Of a DNA stretch of 64,000 nt, positions 58,011 through 64,000 are shown piece by piece. How positions within the stretch are numbered: position 1 is the stretch's first letter; each line of letters opens with the position of its first letter. Below the pieces are notes generated by a model. It saw only the letters and a program-made list of their open reading frames with translations, did not search any database and was not told the DNA's origin. Position numbers and translations under genes: made by a program. The stretch spans positions 3,286,001 through 3,350,000 of the forward strand of contig JAHREC010000009.1 in assembly GCA_020081605.1 (NCBI GenBank), read 5' to 3'. The DNA is from Albifimbria verrucaria. Lineage: Eukaryota > Ascomycota > Sordariomycetes > Hypocreales > Stachybotryaceae.

Positions 58011-60406
58011 TTAAACATCTATTAATACCTCTGGATCTTTTTGAGCCTCACAGAGTATCGTCTTCATTCTCGAATACAGCCCTGCGTCTTCTTTCTCTCA
58101 TCTTCCACCATTGGGAAAGACTACTTTCCGCAACCTATTTACCCATGGAACCAATGACTGGTAATACTGAGTAAAATTCTCCTTGGTGGCTTTAAGAAAA
58201 TCCCCGTCGTGGGACACTCGTCCTTTCTTCAGTTCCGCTAGAGACTCCATGCTAATAAAGTTCCACTGATCAAATTCTTGAACGACTCTGCCTTGGTTAG
58301 GTCCCTCGTAATGAATGCATATCCAGTATAAGACCCAAAAGAATGATTCGAGATCATGCATGAAGGAGTGTTGTTCACCCAACAGCACACCGATAGCCAT
58401 AAATACCCTAGTGCCCGTCTTTCCTTTTTGCACCCGAGGCGCCTTGCCGACGCTCCTTGATGGCTAGGTCGAGATCGATGAGAAATGAATGCCACGAAGG
58501 GTTATTCTCATCCTCATTGATCATGAGATTATTTATCGAGATGTCTCGTTGGAGAATACCAGCTTTCAATCGCAGCGATTCGTGACCCAATATACATGCG
58601 TCCAACGCAGCGAGAAGAGAAACTCTAGAGCTTGCCTTGTAGATGGGCTTTCCCACGTCCTCAAGAATAACACGTCGATGGACTCGGTTTGCCACTGGGA
58701 TGATCGATGATTTCGTCGGTGAGATAGAGCGTGAGCGCTTGCTGGGCGGTAGTGGTGTATCGGTGTAAGTGGATGAGCGCTTTCTAACCGTTATGCTGGT
58801 GCTACGACCCATTTGCTGTGCACTAACTGTGGTTGGTTGTTTGGCGGGCGCCGAAGACGCGCGGTAATTTGCCGCATCTCGGACATCCAAGCCAGCTCTG
58901 ATATTATTCTGAACATCATCATCTCTGCCTCGGATGCATACAGTCTCATGGTGATAATATCTCGCCACATTAACCACACCTTTAGTGGTCGCCTCTCGCA
59001 GCAACTCACCTTCTTCTTCTCGCTCGGGATATTGCCAGGAGTCCTTGATGATCAATGGCCTGCTGTCCCCATCGTGGTGGGCTCTCCAGCATGTAGTTGC
59101 GCGACCGGCCACGCAAGGTGCTCGCTTTATCACACCATCAATGATGAGCCGCTCTGTCTGGCCATTTCTTTCGATCTCTATATACCGTCGTTCTCCCGAA
59201 GAAACGATTGTAGGGTCAAATCCGAGACACTCTTCACTCATCCAAAGAAGCCCAAGGATTGTGAATACAAACTGCTCTCCATCCTGGTTGATATCAAAAT
59301 GTAGCGAGGCGATGCCCCCAGACGATCAAATACCCATAGTCGCATCAGAGAGCCACAGAGAGTGAATCCTAGGACGAAGCGGCGGGTATCCTGCACAGCT
59401 AGTATTTCTCTGGCATATCTTCCAAGGTCGAGCCATGCCTTCGAGGCTGTATCGGCAGATGGGTTGCTTTTCAGCTCTCCTGGCACCAGGATTTGCGACC
59501 AATGATATCGAGAGTTGGTGTCTGCGTTCGGATCGATAACAAATCCAACATCCAATTTGCGTTCTGCAGTAGACCCTTGTATTGGCTTATTAGGCTGTGC
59601 CAATGGCCTCCGCTTTAACGTCGTAATTGGTTGATGTTCATCCGCTAGGTCCCAGAGCCGCCCACAGATTTCCGAAAACCAGGTCAAGACCTTATCTTGG
59701 TTTGCATCCTTTGGCCAATCTTTCCATCCGTTATAGAAGAGTGGGTCGTCACCATCCACACACTTCTTGAAGATAGCGGTAGAAGCTAGCTCGAGGTCTG
59801 GGATAGCACCAAAGAATGTCTTATAGAAGCCAGGAATACCGACGTACATAGCGCCGAGTTCTTCCTTGAGGACTCTATCTACATCTTTACGATATTCAGA
59901 TGAGTTCGCAAAGCCGGCTGTACTATGAAGCCATGGGGTTTGTTGAGTAGAGGACGCTATTATTCGGGGTGGGGGCGTAGGTTCGGTTACAGCAGCGTAG
60001 ACCTGCTTCCAAATAGTCGTATCGTCGGCATTTTGGATGACAACCGCATACAGAAGAGGCCTGATACCATCGAGGTCGGCATCGTTCGAGCTGATGGTAG
60101 TGGCAAGTTTCAAGAGGTCGGTACGAAGATAGTTGCCACGGCCTCTAGAAGGAAGAAGACGTGAGGCTCGAAGACTCTGCAATGCTGACAGAAGGTCGAG
60201 GGCAAGTTCTTGGAGGTCTGCAAACGATAAGCGGAGCACGCTAAATGGAGTCAGGCCCTTCTACCTTCATCGGTAAGCAGTTGGAGAGCGCTCGATGTCG
60301 AGAGGATGCCCTGATTCTGACACGTTGCTTCGAACGTGGCACGAAAGGCGTCAAGACCGTTTTCAATAGGGTTGTCCTGAATGATTTGTGAGTGGGCTTG
60401 TTCCAT
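58011..60406 (-). CDS. FunK1 fungal-specific protein kinase
   Basis: Start at 60406 (MEQAHSQIIQDNPIENGLDAF). N-terminal FunK1 region: FYKTFFGAIPDLE, GWKDWPKDANQDKVLTWF, and WSQILVPGELKSNPS. Kinase part: PLIIKDSWQYPER (Lys), a long Ser/Arg insert, GILQRDISINNLMINED (catalytic loop, Gln before RD), FLIDLDLAIK (metal Asp), TGTRVFMAIGVLL, SFMHDLESFFWVLYWICIHY. Frame breaks: G3 at 60256-60258, G5 at 59315-59319 and A5 at 58425-58429, all one short. An in-frame TGA at 58098-58100 interrupts GGR-WEKEDAGLYSRMK before the natural stop at 58011-58013. About 800 residues, the usual length. Substrates unknown. Confidence 0.85.
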
Positions 60407-61121
60407 AGTAACAAATCACGTCTGCAGACGTGACACTTCCTGCGATAAAGTAGAAGATAGCGCGGGTGCACGTGTTTTCAAATTTATGGATTATGTAACT
60501 TCAAAAGGACGGGAGGTGCTAGCTTCCCCACATAAACCTGTGGCTCTGACTATAGCTTATTATAATTTTAGACATGCAATCAAGCAATCAATTCTTCAAT
60601 TCAAGAGATTCCGCTGAAGAAGTCGATTAACTCTATAATATTGCGAAACACATCGGCACCCAACTTCATCATTTTAGTGGGATTCGCTGTTGCACGTGCA
60701 AGCGAAGATATTAAACTCCGACACGGTCGGGTGAGTTGGTCCGCTGTCTTGAAGATAGGTAGTATTTCCTGTTTCGGTTTCTTGCTCATCTTTGAGTACA
60801 GTGAGACGTCCATCATAAGCTTCTAAAACAATCGGAGTAGCGAGTAGGTAGGTCATTGCGGACCCATTCAATATAGAATATCCCACAAATACAGCGCGCG
60901 GTTATTTCGCAGTCGTTGTTTGTTATATGTGTTGGCCATTCTGTGATTTTGAAGATTTGCGTCAATTTGGCATTGTGTAGTATATTGGAACAAGTTCTGA
61001 CTTGGAGAACCGTACGGAGTATACAGGCTGTCTTATGGACCAAGAAATGAGTGGTTCATGCGCCAGCACATTGATTCGTGCTGCATCTGTTTCATTTCCC
61101 CATCCTTTTATCTTATTGTGG
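60407..61121. other. Intergenic
   Basis: CACGTG at 60469-60474 lies 63 bases upstream of the FunK1 ATG. Nothing coding is supported. Confidence 0.4.
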
Positions 61122-61443
61122 TTACTGTACATAGCTTGTGCAGTTCGTGCATGTTTCGTGCCCACATTGACACTTTTTGTTCCCATATGTTACCAATTCG
61201 GTGCAATGGCAACAATACCATCCATAATCTTGCAAATACTTGATCTTGCACTTGCTCTTCTTGCAATACCCCCTGTATTGTATTGTGTGATATGTGGATC
61301 TTGGCAAGGAGTAGTTCCCCAGTGCCATAGTGACGGCGATTTGCTTCAACAGCTTGTGGACAGTATTCAGGGCTGACAGGGTCCATATAGGAAGTTCCAT
61401 TCTGGTGACCACAGGCGAACGTAGCCTTAATTTTTTGACACAT
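61122..61443 (-). CDS. Small cysteine-rich zinc-ribbon protein
   Basis: Start at 61443 (MCQKIKATFACGHQNGTSYMDP). After one frame change in the G4 run at about 61316-61319 (one base too many) the coding continues as YRGYCKKSKCKIKYLQDYGWYCCHC and KKCQCGHETCTNC. About ten Cys plus two His could bind two or three zincs. About 105 residues, no intron. Similar short zinc proteins are frequent in fungal genomes; function unknown. Confidence 0.55.
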
Positions 61444-61977
61444 CGTAAGTAAGCTGAAGAGCCTTGCCAAATAGCTAATTAGCATGAGGCTAGCTTGGGC
61501 TTGTCTACTGCTTCGCGCTTTTCTCCTATCTAGCTTTGACGCTATAAAAACAAGGAGGGCTTTTGAAGCTATGGGGAGGACTGGAACTGGTATGCTTAAG
61601 AGTAGACTGTAGTTGAGGACAGCTGTATATATGAGATGTTTAAGAGGAACAAATCTGCCAGTATGTCCTAGCTGAAGTGCTGTGACGGCGTATTTCGATA
61701 ATGAAATGCAGATCTAGCCACTGAGGGTGATATGCAGTAAACCTGTCCCTGGTTATCTTTCGTTATGAATCAGGGTATAAATACTCGCTTTATCTTGGCC
61801 TGGGCTCCTCCAGGCTCTGAGCTGAAACAGACATTATTATTATTGTGTAACCAAGTCTCATGGCTCTGGATGCACTGTGATGCCGATGCTAAATAAATAC
61901 ATATAATGCCATACCAGCAATGACCCTTATGTTGGCTACTAAGTCTCTCTGTAGCCAGTGTCCACAATTCGTTGAGC
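61444..61977. other. Intergenic
   Basis: A 42-codon frame at 61484 is not supported. Nothing else seen. Confidence 0.4.
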
Positions 61978-62622
61978 ATGGCAAATGTTGCTATTGAAGC
62001 AGGCGCCGATCTTGATTACAAGATAGACTCAGACATCTCCACATTGGTTTTAACCATTCTGCAAACAGATTATGGTTCATCTGAATCTAAAGGCCAATTA
62101 ATGATTGAGAGAGGGGCGGATATCAATGTGACAAGAGGGGTGTCACCACTGTAAGCCGCCATCTCCATGGGAAATACTGTGCTGGTTAAGCAATTATTAC
62201 TTATGGGGGCTGATACCGCATATCGATGTAGAAACATACCCTGGAGCCTTCCCAATGTCCCATATTTCGGAAACCTTTATTGCGAACACCTGACCCTTGA
62301 TAGCTTTGCCTTCGCAGCGGGATACTCAGTGATCAATTTCATCAGAGCATCTTCTCATTTGACGAGGCCATGTGACGATAAGGCCCCCAATGAGGCTCAT
62401 GAAGAAAGGGCACTGCAATTATGCAAATTGATTTATTCTCATATCAACATTCAACCCTGGGAGAGAAATTCCCGAGATGAATTCCTTGGGACCTATCCCT
62501 CCGACAGACCGTGGCGCAGTCTACACAAATTATATTTCCTTCCGCCATGCTGGATTTCGAGGATCGCAGGGACAAAAGCTGAGCTTTCGTATACATTCTC
62601 ATATTCGACTGTCGCACCATGA
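61978..62622 (+). pseudogene. Ankyrin-repeat gene remnant
   Basis: Start at 61978 (MANVAIEAGADLDYKID); repeats GQLMIERGADINVTRGVSPL, then an in-frame TAA (62152-62154), then AAISMGNTVLVKQLLLMGADT without frame change. Further coding runs to 62622 and switches to the frame ending EMNSLGPIPPTDRGAVY. CAA would fit the stop position (SPLQAAI is usual for ankyrins). Truncated at both ends. Confidence 0.5.
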
Positions 62623-63939
62623 TCAATATCGGCGACGCCAATGCCACGGGTCTTATCTTGAACATAGCGATTTACAGGCTCAACAATTTGAACCCCGTCA
62701 CCCCGGGTCGTGAGCAGGCAACATTTTACCCACGCAATTTCGGCTTTTAGAAAGTCTAGCCACAGTTTAGCTACAGCTTTGAAGCTGTTGGCTGTGTTCA
62801 TTCACCAAAGGGCACACACCAGTCCGGACTACCAAGCTTAGGCGGTGTAGTGACAAATGGCAGATACTCTCAAAACTCGAAACGAAGAGTTACTATAAAT
62901 TTCTGGATAGATTGTCTTCTTGGAAAGAAGTATGCGCAGCCAAAGTCTAAGGCCGGTAATATACAACCTCTAAGCCGTGCTTTTTGCGCCTAAGTCTATT
63001 TTGAGGAGGTGGAATTCGATGTCAGTAAATCACGTTTCTCCACTTACTTGGCTATATCCTCCAACAGCGCCACACACTTCCTCAATGTGACCGCGTCCCC
63101 GCAAAGTTTAAGACAGTGGTATAAAACAACATGTTTAGTTATTACAATGTTATACCTTTAAGCGCTGATCCATTGTACGAAACAAAACTATTTGCGTAGC
63201 TGGTGCCAAAGCTTTTACTCTTTGCAACTCCTCGGTTGCAATCCATGAGACCAGCGAACTGTCCTGTCCCCTAACGCGTTATCAAGGTATAGCTATATTC
63301 TCTATCTTATCTCTATAGTCTTATATAATAGGTTATAAGAGCTGCTAATACCTATTCATTAAGATTACTTTATATCTATAAGAGTAGTCCTAAAAGTCTT
63401 AAAGAAGAAACTTAAAAAGAGTAATTTAATTGTATACCCTATAGATATCCTCTATTTACTGAGGAGATTAATTAATTTAAGCTTCGGCAGATTAATATCT
63501 ATACTCTCTAAGGGGTGTCGATCGAAGGCTTAATAAATTAGCTGATGATAGACACACTAGAATTTAGTATCATTATATAATGCTATATCTCAGCAACCAG
63601 GTTCACCAGGGTTCGAGACGGTATTCTATACTATGCTGCCTCCGTACAGCCAAGGGAGAGAGACAACTATTCCTTTTCAATCATCCATTGTCTCTAGCTC
63701 TACACTAAACAACCAATTGAAAAACGTTCTTCTTTACCCGATGTTGTCCCATTCAACTTCGTCTTGCCACATCGCCCAAATAGTGGAGAATATCAGTGGA
63801 GAATATCAATCGAATCCTTCGCAAACCTCCCAATAATTCTGTTTTCTGACATACTTACAGATCTATAGCCCGAACAACGCAAGCTGTTTCACAAGTGTCA
63901 CTCTACATAGAGGTGACCTCAAGAAGAGATATCATCAAT
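62623..63939. other. Gene-poor, strongly AT-rich in part
   Basis: No supported gene. 63285-63600 is a RIP-like AT tract. Confidence 0.45.
63285..63600. repeat. AT-rich, TpA-dense tract, RIP-like
   Basis: Dense TATA/CTATA/TTAA strings and few G or C. Typical of an old, RIP-mutated transposon; no ends or motifs are left to name it. Confidence 0.5.
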
Positions 63940-64000
63940 ATGGCAAAAGCTCACGCAAAGGTAGTCAAGGATGTCGCTCAATTCATAAATGGTCTACCCA
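63940..64000 (+). CDS. Possible 5' end of a gene leaving the window
   Basis: ATG at 63940 opens MAKAHAKVVKDVAQFINGLP and stays open to the edge. Too short to judge. Confidence 0.2.
   Translation, partial: MAKAHAKVVKDVAQFINGLP

Noticed and set aside
36246..60474. CACGTG sites upstream of the SLOG (36246) and FunK1 (60469) genes as a common regulon
   Set aside because: About sixteen such hexamers are expected by chance in 64 kb; only the duplicated pair shows conserved context.
23000..63000. Starship-type giant mobile element
   Set aside because: Cargo-like genes are present, but no DUF3435 tyrosine-recombinase captain or element ends were seen.

Overview
The window reads as nuclear DNA of a filamentous ascomycete, probably a Sordariomycete and possibly Hypocreales (the taxonomic guess is inference). 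Protein-coding genes carry short introns of 48-72 nt with GTAAGT/GTATGT-type donors. The families are typically fungal: a FunK1 kinase, a SesB-like/NACHT NLR, a CorA-like fungal membrane protein, a GPI-anchored adhesin with a cysteine-rich CFEM-like segment, and APH-fold phosphotransferases. AT-rich, TpA-rich tracts look like RIP-mutated DNA. No prokaryotic operon, rRNA, convincing tRNA or CRISPR was seen.

Layout. 1-10.1 kb is metabolic: a 4-coumarate:CoA-ligase-like enzyme (5' truncated), a second AMP-binding enzyme, a dipeptidyl peptidase III and a decayed glutamine synthetase-fold gene. 11.6-13.7 kb holds a Thr/Pro-repeat GPI-anchored adhesin resembling Metarhizium Mad1. It is followed by about 5.9 kb with no recognisable gene, then the conserved VMS1/ANKZF1 release factor (19.6-21.6 kb), the only long gene whose reading frame looks intact. 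From 23 kb on the window is accessory: two divergent phosphotransferases, two orphan FAR1-like DNA-binding proteins, a duplicated uncharacterised gene pair sharing a promoter E-box plus a relic third copy, a short kinase, a SLOG-fold protein, a protein with a possible Cys-His-Asp (transglutaminase-like) triad, a one-finger C2H2 protein, a broken DUF7924-like gene, a PD-(D/E)XK-like protein and a DJ-1/PfpI protein. 50.9-62.6 kb holds an NLR with near-identical 32-residue repeats, an inverted NACHT fragment, a CorA-like protein, a FunK1 kinase, a small zinc-ribbon protein and ankyrin remnants.

How the genes relate. There are no operons. The left part is compatible with small-molecule metabolism. 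The right part is a patchwork of self/non-self-recognition, kinase and nucleotide-sensing type genes as found in fast-evolving fungal accessory regions. No shared pathway is proven.

Caution about reading frames. Almost every multi-exon gene except VMS1 needs one or more single-base frame corrections. Most fall inside C, G, A or T runs, and most are one base too short. This points to residual homopolymer errors in a long-read-type assembly, so 'broken' genes should not be called pseudogenes on frameshifts alone. A separate set of in-frame stop codons, mostly TAA where CAA would fit, is harder to explain by homopolymer errors and may be real decay.
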